A stretch of DNA of 64,000 nucleotides. Source: Aulosira sp. FACHB-615. Lineage in GTDB: Bacteria; Cyanobacteriota; Cyanobacteriia; Cyanobacteriales; Nostocaceae. The position numbers and the translations under genes are program-made. Location: positions 434,001-498,000 of the forward strand of contig NZ_JACJSE010000004.1 in assembly GCF_014698045.1 (NCBI RefSeq), written 5' to 3'. The notes under the pieces were generated by a model, which worked only from the letters and a program-made list of their open reading frames with translations, was not told where the DNA came from and searched no databases. The number at the start of each line of letters is the position of its first letter. The stretch's first letter is position 1. Positions 42,412 through 51,392 of the stretch are shown here, one piece after another.

Positions 42412-45153
42412 ATGGAGCAGAAGGGGCGACATCTTAGCTACGATGCTGGTAGAAAACAAGCAAAAATATTGCTGTTTGCTTTACTGTCCTTTGTGGAAAA
42501 TTCGGAAGAATCAAAGGACTGTAAAGCCGATTGGCAAGCGGGTACTGAGTTATGGGTAACGCATTCTACATTAGAAGGACTGGCAGAAGTGACGAAGAGG
42601 TATAACGACAGCTTAGAGCCTGAAGCAATTAGGAATGCGCTCAACTGTCTAATAAAGTTGAAAATTATTGAGGATAAACGCGGACAAACCAACGCCAAAA
42701 CTAGAACAAACTCAAAAGTTTGGCTTTTCGCGCTTAAGTTTCCCAGCATCGATAAAGAAGAAAACCTGAATTGGTTGTTTAAGCAAGGTGGGGAATGGGA
42801 TAAATGCCGAGAAGCTCAAAAAAACAACTCTGCTAAAATTCCCAAGACTCTGAAAGAAAAATCTCAGGGTGTTGATTGGCAAGAAAAATGCCGCGCTATG
42901 CTGGAAAAGTACAAGCGTCCCACCACAAATGAGTTCCTGTTTGCTGATGATGAGATGAAATTTGAGCTAGAGGAAATTCATGTACCTTTAGCATTGGTGG
43001 AGCGTAAAAAACCGAAGAATTGCAGCGATGATATTTCCGCAGAACAAGGTTCACGACTTTACGAACCGAGTTATGAAGAAAAGCAGCGATTTGAACATCA
43101 GGCTTTTTTAGAGCAAATTATCCGTGATGGTGTTGGTAAAACTCAAGGACACCGCATTGCATTAATTGGAGAACCGGGTGCGGGAAAAACTACTCAGTTG
43201 CAAACTATAGCTTTTTGGATATTAAACAATCATCTAGGTTTACCAATTTGGATTTCTTTGGCAGACTTGCAAGGAAAGAGGGTAGAAGATTATTTACTGC
43301 AAAATTGGCTGAAGAATGCTTTAGAAGTGGTGCGTGTAACAGAAGAACAGGAAAACTTTTTTGCAGATTTATTCAAGAATAATTTTGTGTGGTTGTTGTT
43401 GGATGCAGCAGATGAAATGTCTTCACCCCAACCATTAACCCAGATTTCCCAGCAATTGACGGGATGGGTAAAAAATGCGCGGGTTGTGCTGACTTGTCGA
43501 GTGAATGTTTGGGAAGCAAACGCCAATGCTTTAGAAAATTTTGAGACGTATCGGTTACTCAATTTTGCATATCCCCAACAAGTGCAAGAGTTTATTGGGC
43601 GTTGGTTTCACAACAGAAATGCAGACAAAGGGGAAAGATTATGGCAGGAATTAGATAAACCTGAACGTCAGCGCATCCAAGATTTAGTTAAAAATCCTTT
43701 GCGCTTGGCGCTGTTGTGTAGCACTTGGCAAAGTTCTGATAAAGGTTTACCGGAAACTAAAGCTGAACTTTATCAGCATTTTGTGGCAGAGTTTTACAGG
43801 TGGGAAAACCGCTTCCCTACCACCGAACAGCAGCAAGAGGAATTAAACGCAGCCTTGGGACGTTTAGCAAAACGGGCAATTGAGCAAGAAAAATCACGGT
43901 TTCGGCTAACACATAAGTTTGTGCGTGAGGTATTAGGCGATGCAAAACAGCCAAATTCTTTATTTTGGTTAGCGTTAAAGTTGGGATGGCTTAATGAAGT
44001 TGGACTGGCTGCGGAATCAGCAACGAAAGAGAAAGTTTACGCTTTTTACCATCCCACATTTGAGGAATATTTTGCAGCGTTGGCGGTTAAAAATTGGGAC
44101 GAGTTTCTAAATCATGTTCCCGACAACCCCGCGCTAGGCGTTTATCGTATTTTTGCCCCGCAGTGGAAAGAGGTGATTTTGCTGTGGTTGGGACGTGAAG
44201 ATGTGGGAAAGCAGAAAAAAGAAGAGTTTATTCAGGCGTTGATAGAATTTGATGATGGGTGCGGAGAATTCAGAGCTATTGATAGAGTAACAAAGGGATT
44301 TTACGAGTTTTGTACTTATTTTCTTGCTGCTGCGGCGGTTGATGAGTGGAAAAATTCTGTCAACGCAGATGCTATTGTAGCGAAAATAGTTAAATGGCGT
44401 TGTGGTGAGTTTAAGGTTGAACAAAACAAGTGGGTAAAATTTCTCATACCAATCCTACGGGGAGCAATAACAGCACTGCCTCAGACAAATTGTATAAAAG
44501 CGATTGATGCTTTGGTGGAGTTAATTGGCAATCCACAACTTGATGATGATACCCGAAAGCAAGTTGCATCAAGTTTAGGGGAAATTGGCTCTGGCAACCA
44601 AAAAGCAATTGATGTTTTGGTGGACTTCATCGGCAATCCACAGTTGGATGATTTTACCAGATTTCAAGCGGCATCTAGCTTAAAGAAAATTAGCTCTGCC
44701 AACCAAAACCAAAAAGCGATCGCTAGGCAAGCGGAATCAAGTTTAGGGGAAATTAGCTCTGGCAACAAAAAAGCGATCGCTGCTTTGGTAGAGTTAATCG
44801 CTAATCCACAACTGGATGATTTGACCAGATGGCAAGCAGCATCTAGCTTAGGGGAAATTGGCTCTGGCAACGAAAAAGCGATCGCTGCTTTGGTAAAGTT
44901 AATCGGCAAACCACAACTAAATGATTATACCCGATGGCAAGCTACATCTAGCTTAGAAAAAATTCTGTTAGAGAAACAGATGCCAAATGTTGTCACCGCG
45001 TTGAAGGATTACTTATCACCTGAATCTTACAAAAATAACTTTAAGCGATTTGATAATTGCTACAGAGTTATCTGGAAGTGCGCCCAAAGTATGCCTTACC
45101 CAGCTTTTTATCAAGCTTGGCATCAACAAGAGAAAGTGAAAGATGGAGAGTAG
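42412..45153 (+). CDS. NACHT-type STAND NTPase with C-terminal HEAT repeats
   Basis: A 913-residue protein from ATG 42412 (a GTG at 42334 would add 26 residues). Residues about 1-120 resemble a winged-helix segment (LSYDAGRKQAKILLFALLSF, EAIRNALNCLIKLKIIEDKRG). A NACHT NTPase follows with Walker A IGEPGAGKTTQLQ and Walker B WLLLDAADEMSS, then helical NACHT-associated regions. The C-terminal about 190 residues hold four to five HEAT-like units of about 35 residues (LVELIGNPQLDD-TR-QAASSLGEI), one truncated. Bacterial NACHT proteins of this layout include antiphage sensors; a defence role is plausible here, given the surrounding repeats, but unproven. It appears monocistronic. Confidence 0.9.
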   Translation: MEQKGRHLSYDAGRKQAKILLFALLSFVENSEESKDCKADWQAGTELWVTHSTLEGLAEVTKRYNDSLEPEAIRNALNCLIKLKIIEDKRGQTNAKTRTNSKVWLFALKFPSIDKEENLNWLFKQGGEWDKCREAQKNNSAKIPKTLKEKSQGVDWQEKCRAMLEKYKRPTTNEFLFADDEMKFELEEIHVPLALVERKKPKNCSDDISAEQGSRLYEPSYEEKQRFEHQAFLEQIIRDGVGKTQGHRIALIGEPGAGKTTQLQTIAFWILNNHLGLPIWISLADLQGKRVEDYLLQNWLKNALEVVRVTEEQENFFADLFKNNFVWLLLDAADEMSSPQPLTQISQQLTGWVKNARVVLTCRVNVWEANANALENFETYRLLNFAYPQQVQEFIGRWFHNRNADKGERLWQELDKPERQRIQDLVKNPLRLALLCSTWQSSDKGLPETKAELYQHFVAEFYRWENRFPTTEQQQEELNAALGRLAKRAIEQEKSRFRLTHKFVREVLGDAKQPNSLFWLALKLGWLNEVGLAAESATKEKVYAFYHPTFEEYFAALAVKNWDEFLNHVPDNPALGVYRIFAPQWKEVILLWLGREDVGKQKKEEFIQALIEFDDGCGEFRAIDRVTKGFYEFCTYFLAAAAVDEWKNSVNADAIVAKIVKWRCGEFKVEQNKWVKFLIPILRGAITALPQTNCIKAIDALVELIGNPQLDDDTRKQVASSLGEIGSGNQKAIDVLVDFIGNPQLDDFTRFQAASSLKKISSANQNQKAIARQAESSLGEISSGNKKAIAALVELIANPQLDDLTRWQAASSLGEIGSGNEKAIAALVKLIGKPQLNDYTRWQATSSLEKILLEKQMPNVVTALKDYLSPESYKNNFKRFDNCYRVIWKCAQSMPYPAFYQAWHQQEKVKDGE
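44505..44975 (+). repeat. HEAT-repeat coding tandem array
   Basis: Units of about 105-108 bp encode LVELIGNPQLDDDTRKQVAS and on, with high DNA similarity between units. HIP1 octamers sit at equivalent points in three units (44717, 44773, 44878). The third unit is internally deleted, keeping only its second helix (ARQAESSLGEI), a sign of recombination within the array. Confidence 0.85.
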
Positions 45154-45172
45154 GAAAATTAATTTTGTGTGG

Positions 45173-45448
45173 TTATACCAATTTTTTATGAAGTTGCATA
45201 GAATTTGATACCCTTGAGCCTCTCTTGTTAAAGCTACCGTGTACACACAAGTCGAAAATAGGCAGTATGAAACGCATCCCGCCTAGAACTAAAGTTCCAG
45301 GCTGATAGCAAAAGTCTACTGAAGTAGACTGGAATTAATTTTTTTTGAGTCATCTTCAGATGACTTGCGCTATGAGACTCGGAATTCATTCCGAGGCGGG
45401 ATAGATGCACTCAACGAACATTTCATTTATTTGTGTGTACACCGTAGC
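45173..45448. repeat. TIR multi-hairpin element, copy C1 with flank
   Basis: The core 45233-45448 (216 bp) is bounded by GCTACCGTGTACACACAA and, inverted, GCTACGGTGTACACACAA. Inside, a closing stem ATCCCGCC (45276) / GGCGGGAT (45395) encloses four hairpins: 45281-45302, 45313-45330, 45348-45365 and 45378-45395. The left flank 45173-45193 (TTATACCAATTTTTTATGAA) is found inverted at 49911-49931 beside the second copy. It fills most of the 348-bp gap between the NACHT and amidase genes. Confidence 0.85.
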
Positions 45449-45501
45449 CTTGTAGGAGAAAGGTCAAAATGTACTGCACCCAACCAAGAACTGCTATATT
45501 A

Positions 45502-46359
45502 TTACCCCTGCGCTCGATAAACTGGACTGATTTGACGATAGGTATTAAGTAAAACCAAGAATTTATCAAAATCAAAACTTACTGGGTCAACTTTTTGACC
45601 AGAACGGTCAACTTGTTGATGGGTAGTAATGCGGTCTTCAGGAACCTGACTTTGGGCAATTAACCAAGCTAAAGAATAATATTGGGCTTCGGTATAGCCG
45701 CTATGAGCTTTAATATAATTATCTCCCCGGCCATCGGGTGGGGTTTCTAAAGAAACATGATAGGCAAAATTATTTACAGATGGCGCTAAATTAGGATTAG
45801 TCTGCACAGTTTCAACGCCATTAAAGCTTTCAAACACTGAGTTAGCCGCCCCAAAAGCGCGTTTTTCTGGTGGGACTAAATAAACAACTGTGCCATCTAA
45901 TTTAATTAAGGAATGATAACTTGCTTGGACACTTTCATCTTCGTGGGGTGTTTGAAAGAAATTAATCGCACTGTCCGCAGAATAACCAGTTTCATGGAGT
46001 ACGATAATAGCTGGATTGGTGAGTGTGACACCGTAAATATCTTGAGTGTAGCGATCGCCATAATTACTAGGGTCTACTATGGCAATCTCATATCTTGGTT
46101 GATATTTCGCAAAAGCCTCTGTAGTTCGATATCTGCCAAGATTTTGCCTGGGAATGACTGGAGACTTGGCTGATTGATTTTTAGAAGATTGCAACTTTAC
46201 TTGAGGATATTCACTCCAAGCTGTCGTCATCTCTTGATTTGATGAGGTGGTTTGATGGATTTTTGCTTGGTTAATTTTGCCAATCAACAGTGCCACACTC
46301 AAAGCAGTAAACACTAGAGAAATTAATAGCACCCTGGTTGCCCATTCTCTAAAACTCAT
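45502..46359 (-). CDS. N-acetylmuramoyl-L-alanine amidase (Amidase_2), membrane-anchored
   Basis: A 285-residue protein with an N-terminal hydrophobic anchor (about 10-27, VLLISLVFTALSVALLIG) and a T7-lysozyme/AmiD-like amidase domain (about 110-275). Zinc ligands are expected at the His in IIVLHETGYSADSA, the His in HSGYTEAQYYSLAWLIAQ or THQQVD, and the Asp/Cys position near SGQKVDPVSF. It cleaves the amide between MurNAc and the stem peptide in the periplasm, probably for wall recycling. Confidence 0.9.
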   Translation of the reverse strand: MSFREWATRVLLISLVFTALSVALLIGKINQAKIHQTTSSNQEMTTAWSEYPQVKLQSSKNQSAKSPVIPRQNLGRYRTTEAFAKYQPRYEIAIVDPSNYGDRYTQDIYGVTLTNPAIIVLHETGYSADSAINFFQTPHEDESVQASYHSLIKLDGTVVYLVPPEKRAFGAANSVFESFNGVETVQTNPNLAPSVNNFAYHVSLETPPDGRGDNYIKAHSGYTEAQYYSLAWLIAQSQVPEDRITTHQQVDRSGQKVDPVSFDFDKFLVLLNTYRQISPVYRAQG

Positions 46360-46661
46360 GTTGGCAGATTTCAGAATACAGCTAGAAACATCTTAATCGA
46401 AACAATAATACCAATTCATCTGCCAGACAGCCCCAATGCGACTTATTTCAAGAATAAATAAAGTCTCCCTCCCTCATCAAAACTACTTAAGTATTTTTAA
46501 TTGCCAACAAAACTGTTACAATCTCCCTATTGTCGATAGAGAATATGAATTTTTTATTGAGTTTGCAATTAAACATTACTAATACGTGCAATCATCCAGT
46601 ACCATAAATCGTATATAACCATATATACATCAGTTTACCGTAGATTGAGAGGAAACACGGA
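46360..46661 (+). promoter_or_regulatory. upstream region of the sulfate transport genes
   Basis: This 302-bp gap is shared by the divergent amidase and sbpA genes. A strong ribosome site GAGAGGA (46647-46653) lies 8 nt before the sbpA ATG, and an AT-rich stretch with ATATAACCATATATAC (from about 46611) may hold the promoter. No convincing regulator palindrome could be fixed. Confidence 0.5.
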
Positions 46662-47798
46662 ATGAAATTTTGGCAGCATCCCCTGAAGCAAATTCAGAAT
46701 AGACCATATCGGTTCAGACTCAATTCACTCAAAGGTTTTGTATCACTCACCTTAGTAGGAGCTATTTTGAGTGTGGCGCTGGCCGCCTGCTCTGGTGGAA
46801 ATAGCAGTAGTTCTGGTGATGGTACTACACCTGCTGCTAGTCCTGTTGCAGCAAATAAATCCAATGTGGAAATCACCTTAGTTTCCTTCGCGGTGACTAA
46901 AGCTGCTCACGAAGCAATTATTCCCAAGTTTGTAGAGAAGTGGAAACAAGAGCATAATCAAACTGTCACCTTCAAGCAAAGTTATGGTGGTTCTGGTTCG
47001 CAAACTCGCGCCGTCATCGATGGTTTAGAAGCAGATGTAGTTCACCTAGCATTGGCTGGAGATACAGAAAAGATCCAGAAAGCCGGATTGATTGAGGCAG
47101 GATGGGAAACTGAAGTTCCCAATAACGGTATTGTATCGAAATCCGTTGCGGCGATCGTTACTCGTGAAGGTAATCCGAAAAACATCAAAACTTGGACAGA
47201 TTTATCAAAAGAAGGCGTAAAATTAATTACCGCCGATCCAAAAACATCTGGTGTAGCCAAATGGAACTTCCTAGCACTGTGGAACGCAGTCATTAAAACT
47301 GGCGGAGATGAGGCTAAAGCCACAGAATTTGTCACAAAAGTGTATAATAACGTACCAATTTTGACCAAGGATGCCCGTGAAGCAACTGACGCATTTTTCA
47401 AACAAGGTCAAGGTGATGCCTTAATCAACTACGAAAATGAAATTGTGTTAGCTGAACAGAAGGGTGAAAAAGTAAATTACATCGTTCCTGATGTAAATAT
47501 TTCTATCGATAACCCAGTTGCTGTGGTAGATAAAAATGTTGATAAGCATGGTAATCGAGAAGTAGCAGAAGCTTTTGTGAAATATCTCTACACTCCAGAA
47601 GCACAGCAAGAATTTGCCAAATTGGGATTCCGACCAGTTGATGAAACTGTAGCCCAAAGCAAAGAAGTCAAAGACAAGTTCCCCAGCGTTAAAACATTAG
47701 GCACAGTCAAAGATTACGGTGGTTGGAGTGAAATTGACAAGAAATTCTTTGCTGAGGGCGGTGTTTTTGACAAGATTCAAGCCCAAAAGAAAAAGTAA
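46662..47798 (+). CDS. sbpA: sulfate ABC transporter, substrate-binding lipoprotein
   Basis: A 378-residue periplasmic binding protein for sulfate (and perhaps thiosulfate). A lipoprotein signal peptide ends in LAAC with Cys43 as lipid anchor, followed by a Gly/Ser linker. The mature part carries the family motifs VTLVSFAVTKAAHEAIIPKF-like opening, SYGGSGSQTRAVIDGLEADVV and LINYENEI. It heads an operon with cysT and cysW, supplying sulfate for cysteine synthesis. The 47799-47904 gap contains simple direct repeats (GTCAAGAGTCAATG). Confidence 0.96.
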   Translation: MKFWQHPLKQIQNRPYRFRLNSLKGFVSLTLVGAILSVALAACSGGNSSSSGDGTTPAASPVAANKSNVEITLVSFAVTKAAHEAIIPKFVEKWKQEHNQTVTFKQSYGGSGSQTRAVIDGLEADVVHLALAGDTEKIQKAGLIEAGWETEVPNNGIVSKSVAAIVTREGNPKNIKTWTDLSKEGVKLITADPKTSGVAKWNFLALWNAVIKTGGDEAKATEFVTKVYNNVPILTKDAREATDAFFKQGQGDALINYENEIVLAEQKGEKVNYIVPDVNISIDNPVAVVDKNVDKHGNREVAEAFVKYLYTPEAQQEFAKLGFRPVDETVAQSKEVKDKFPSVKTLGTVKDYGGWSEIDKKFFAEGGVFDKIQAQKKK

Positions 47799-47904
47799 CT
47801 AGTCAAGAGTCAATGGTCAAGAGTCAATGAACAATAAACGGACATCAAGGCTTTATTGTTCAACGACCAATGACCAATCACACAGGATAAATTGATATTT
47901 TTTT

Positions 47905-48783
47905 ATGGCTGTATCTTCCCCGTCATCACCTCAAGACATTGTTGCCGAAACTCCTGTTTGGAAGAAATTTCTGCATCAGTTGATTAATTTGCCTTGGACA
48001 TGGCGCATTACTTTGGCGTATCTAACATTCATGTTGTTTTTGCCAATAGCAGCTATGTTCTTAAAAGCCAGTACCGAACCACCTGCTAGGTTTTGGGAAA
48101 TTGCCACTAGCGATGTTGCTTTGGCAACTTACAACGTAACCTTTGTGACATCCATAGGGGCGGCGTTGCTCAATGGTGTATTTGGTACTTTAATTGCCTG
48201 GGTTTTGGTGCGTTACGACTTTCCTTTAAAAAGGATAATTGATGCCACAGTAGATTTACCCTTTGCCCTGCCAACTTCTGTAGCGGGTTTAACATTGGCA
48301 ACAGTTTACAGCGATAATGGCTGGATTGGTTCACTGTTAGCGCCTCTGGGAATTAAAGTATCATTCACTCGCTTGGGTGTGGGTGTAGCCATGATATTTA
48401 TTTCCCTACCTTTTGTGGTGAGGACTGTCCAACCTGTATTGCAAGAAATGGAACATGACATTGAGGAAGCGGCTTGGTGTTTGGGTGCTTCCCAATGGCA
48501 AACCTTTTTGAAAGTCATTTTACCGCCTTTATTTCCGACAATTTTGACGGGTGTTGCTTTGGGTTTTTCCCGTGCAGTTGGTGAGTATGGCTCAACAGTA
48601 ATTATTGCTTCTAATACACCCTTTCAAGATTTAATTGCGCCGGTGTTGATTTTCCAGAGATTAGAGCAGTATGACTATTCTGGCGCGACTGTGATTGGGA
48701 TGGTGTTGTTGACAATTTCTTTAATACTGCTGTTGGCAATTAATTTCTTACAAGCGTGGGCGAGAAGATATGACAGTAAATGA
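47905..48783 (+). CDS. cysT: sulfate ABC transporter permease CysT
   Basis: A 292-residue inner-membrane permease with six predicted helices and the ABC-permease EAA loop (EHDIEEAAWCLGASQWQTFLKVILPPLFPTIL). It matches CysT/CysU. It overlaps the cysW start by 14 nt, so the two half-channels are translationally coupled. Confidence 0.96.
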   Translation: MAVSSPSSPQDIVAETPVWKKFLHQLINLPWTWRITLAYLTFMLFLPIAAMFLKASTEPPARFWEIATSDVALATYNVTFVTSIGAALLNGVFGTLIAWVLVRYDFPLKRIIDATVDLPFALPTSVAGLTLATVYSDNGWIGSLLAPLGIKVSFTRLGVGVAMIFISLPFVVRTVQPVLQEMEHDIEEAAWCLGASQWQTFLKVILPPLFPTILTGVALGFSRAVGEYGSTVIIASNTPFQDLIAPVLIFQRLEQYDYSGATVIGMVLLTISLILLLAINFLQAWARRYDSK

Positions 48784-49615
48784 GCCAAGATTTAACCCCA
48801 AACAACAGAAAAGTTGGGTTCCGACAGTTTTAATTGGCATTGCCATTGGTTATTTAGCATTAATTCAATACATCCCAGCAATTAACGTTTTTGTCCAAGC
48901 CTTTAAAAAAGGAATAACCCCGTTTTTTGCCAACTTAACCCACCCAGCGTTTCTCCATGCAGCTTGGCTAACCTTAATATTGGCGTTAATTGCTGTACCG
49001 TTAAATACCGTTTTTGGCTTGTGTGCAGCTTGGGCGATCGCACGACATAAATTCCCTGGTCGTGCCATAGTTTTAAGTATTATCGACCTACCCTTTTCTA
49101 TCTCTCCCGTAGTTGCTGGGTTGATGATTGTCTTACTCTATGGCCGCAACGGCTGGTTTGCCCCTTTTCTCCAAGCTCATGATATTAAAATTATCTTTGC
49201 CTTTCCGGGAATGGTATTAGCAACCGCTTTTGTTAGTATGCCCTTTGTCGCACGAGAAGTCATTCCTGTATTAGAGGAATTTGGTAGTGACCAAGAAGAA
49301 GCAGCTAAAACCTTGGGTGCAAAAGATTGGCAAATATTTTGGCGCGTCACCTTACCTAGCATTCGTTGGGGATTACTTTACGGCATAATTTTGACCAACG
49401 CCAGAGCAATGGGCGAATTCGGTGCTGTTTCGGTAGTTTCTGGTAACATTGCTGGCAAAACTCAGAGTTTACCCTTGTTTGTCGAAGATGCTTACAAGCA
49501 ATATGAAACTGAAGCTGCCTTTTCTGCGGCTGTACTCTTGGCACTGTTAGCAGTCGTCACATTAATACTGAAAGAAATTTTAGAACGCAAAACGCGCATC
49601 AAAGACGTTGAATGA
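48770..49615 (+). CDS. cysW: sulfate ABC transporter permease CysW
   Basis: A 281-residue permease partner of CysT. Six hydrophobic helices and the EAA loop (GSDQEEAAKTLGAKDWQIFWRVTLPSIRWGLLYG) are visible, followed by ARAMGEFGAVSVVSGNIAGKT typical of CysW. The start lies inside the 3' end of cysT. The ATPase gene cysA, normally next, is absent: the gene is followed by a 214-bp TIR element, so CysA must be encoded elsewhere. Confidence 0.96.
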   Translation: MTVNEPRFNPKQQKSWVPTVLIGIAIGYLALIQYIPAINVFVQAFKKGITPFFANLTHPAFLHAAWLTLILALIAVPLNTVFGLCAAWAIARHKFPGRAIVLSIIDLPFSISPVVAGLMIVLLYGRNGWFAPFLQAHDIKIIFAFPGMVLATAFVSMPFVAREVIPVLEEFGSDQEEAAKTLGAKDWQIFWRVTLPSIRWGLLYGIILTNARAMGEFGAVSVVSGNIAGKTQSLPLFVEDAYKQYETEAAFSAAVLLALLAVVTLILKEILERKTRIKDVE

Positions 49616-49656
49616 ATGCTTTGAGATAAAGCGTTGACTTTGATGAGTAATGAATA

Positions 49657-49931
49657 GCTACGGTGTCCACACAAGTCGAAAATTCGCAGTCTTAAACCTA
49701 TCCCGCCTTGAACTAAAGTTCCAGGCTGATAACCAAAGTCCACTCAAGTGAAGTGGAATGAGTCTTTTGTTGAGTCCTCTTGAGAGGACTTGTGCTATGA
49801 GACTCGGAATTGATTCCGAGGCGGGATAGATGCACTCAACTCGGATTTGGATTTGTGTGTACACCGTAGTCTTTTGAAGGGGAGGTTCAAGGAGATCAGA
49901 TTTTATGCAGCTTCATAAAAAATTGGTATAA
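49657..49931. repeat. TIR multi-hairpin element, copy C2 with flank
   Basis: The core 49657-49870 (214 bp) is bounded by GCTACGGTGTCCACACAA and, inverted, ACTACGGTGTACACACAA. Its interior is homologous to and in the same orientation as copy C1, but the shared outer flank (TTATACCAATTTTTTATGAA) lies on the opposite side and strand (49911-49931). The third hairpin has AGTCCTCT/AGAGGACT where C1 has AGTCATCT/AGATGACT, a compensatory A:T to C:G change. Confidence 0.85.
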
Positions 49932-50068
49932 GTCCTAACTTATTACTCATTACTTACTTGTTCCCTGTTCCCAGCGTTGTGGTTTGATATCATCTCCGCA
50001 GAGAGAGTAATACTGGTGACATACAACCATTGCGATTATACTGTGTCAGTGGTAGTCAATGGTGCATT

Positions 50069-51190
50069 ATGGATGCTGAGGAACTTTTAGAAAGATATGC
50101 AGCAGGATCACGACAATTTCACAATGGAAATCGCCAAGGTATAGACCTTCAAGGTGCGGATTTAAGTGAAATAGACTTACTTAGAGCAAATTGGAATGGC
50201 GCGGACTTGAGTGAGGCAATCCTCATTAATGCAAAACTTAATAGCACTAGCCTCAGTAGAGCATCCCTTGTTAATGCAAATTTGACTGGAATAGATGGTT
50301 CTTCAATAAATCTTAGTTTGGCAGACTTAAGTGGTGCGGACTTAAGTTGTGCAAATTTAAGCAATGGAAATCTTAGCCAAGCAGATTGTACTGAAGTAAA
50401 TTTTACTCAAGTCAAGTTTTTGGATACAAATCTTCACGGTGCTAATCTCCATAAGGCTAAACTTCGGGGAGTTACTTTAGAGAAATGTAATTTATCAGAG
50501 GTAAATCTAACTGAGGCAGATTTAGTTAGAGTTTTCTTGGGACAAACAAACCTCAAGAAAGCTTGTTTGCAAGGAGCAAATTTAGAGAGGGCTTGTTTGG
50601 TAAATGCAAATTTAATTAAAGCAAATCTCAACGGTGCAAATTTGAGGAAGGCTGATTTAACTGGGGCGAATATTTATGGAGCCAGCTTTATAGATGCTGA
50701 CCTAACTGGTGCGATAATGCCTGATGGAGAAATTTACAAACCGATCGCCTCTGAGGTAGAAGTCGGTAAACAGGTAGTATCACCAGAAAAAGTAATATCT
50801 ATGACACGACAAGTTATTAATACTGATCAAGCACCTGCACCAGTGGGGCCGTATAATCAAGCGATCGCAGCTTCTGGTCAAATGATATTTGTGGCTGGAC
50901 AAATTGCGATCGATCCTCGACTCGGTGATGTTGTTTACACAGATGATGTCAAAAAGCAAACTGAGCAAGTATTAGCAAATTTAGAAGCAATTTTAAAAGC
51001 TGCTGGGGCGACTTTTGCCAATGTCGTCAAAACAACAGTGTTTTTAGCTGATATGAATGATTTTGCTGCCGTGAATGCGGTTTATGCTAAATACTTCCCT
51101 GAAGATACAGCCCCAGCGCGTGCTTGTGTTCAAGTGTCGCGTTTACCAAAAGATGTAATGGTAGAAATTGACTGTATCGCAGTGGTTTGA
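50069..51190 (+). CDS. pentapeptide-repeat protein fused to RidA domain
   Basis: A 373-residue protein from ATG 50069 (MDAEELLERYAAGSRQF, the usual cyanobacterial pentapeptide-protein start; 13 upstream codons are ignored). Residues about 25-230 are some 40 A(D/N)LXX pentapeptides, a right-handed beta-helix. After a short linker, residues about 245-373 are a complete RidA/YjgF enamine deaminase: it begins at an in-frame ATG (50801) with MTRQVINTDQAPAPVGPYNQ, has the catalytic-site Arg in ARACVQVSRLP and ends VEIDCIAVV. RidA is normally a separate 128-residue trimer, so this is a gene fusion, or two overlapping products if 50801 is also used. No stop separates the two parts. Confidence 0.92.
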   Translation: MDAEELLERYAAGSRQFHNGNRQGIDLQGADLSEIDLLRANWNGADLSEAILINAKLNSTSLSRASLVNANLTGIDGSSINLSLADLSGADLSCANLSNGNLSQADCTEVNFTQVKFLDTNLHGANLHKAKLRGVTLEKCNLSEVNLTEADLVRVFLGQTNLKKACLQGANLERACLVNANLIKANLNGANLRKADLTGANIYGASFIDADLTGAIMPDGEIYKPIASEVEVGKQVVSPEKVISMTRQVINTDQAPAPVGPYNQAIAASGQMIFVAGQIAIDPRLGDVVYTDDVKKQTEQVLANLEAILKAAGATFANVVKTTVFLADMNDFAAVNAVYAKYFPEDTAPARACVQVSRLPKDVMVEIDCIAVV

Positions 51191-51194
51191 AACT

Positions 51195-51282
51195 GATACA
51201 GCGTTTTCCGGTTGAGTGCAATACAAGTTAATAGGGGATAGAGGCTAGATAAATGTAGCTCATTAGAATGAAAAACGCTGTA
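51195..51282. repeat. possible 88-bp miniature element with ACAGCGTTTT ends
   Basis: ACAGCGTTTTCC just after the RidA stop faces GAAAAACGCTGT, near-perfect inverted ends. Only one copy is seen in the window. Confidence 0.45.
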
Positions 51283-51291
51283 GATTAGCTC

Positions 51292-51324
51292 ATAACCTCA
51301 ACTTCTATGAAAAGTTGGGGTTAT
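51292..51324 (+). terminator. hairpin after the pentapeptide-RidA gene
   Basis: ATAACCTCAACTT and AAGTTGGGGTTAT form a 13-bp stem with one G-T pair and a 7-base loop. It is 102 nt after the stop and ahead of parDE. The T-run is weak. Confidence 0.5.
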
Positions 51325-51392
51325 ACAGTTGTTTTAATTCCTAAACTGTTTCTGGAGTTAGTACTATTTAAATAAAGCTAATTGCAACAATT

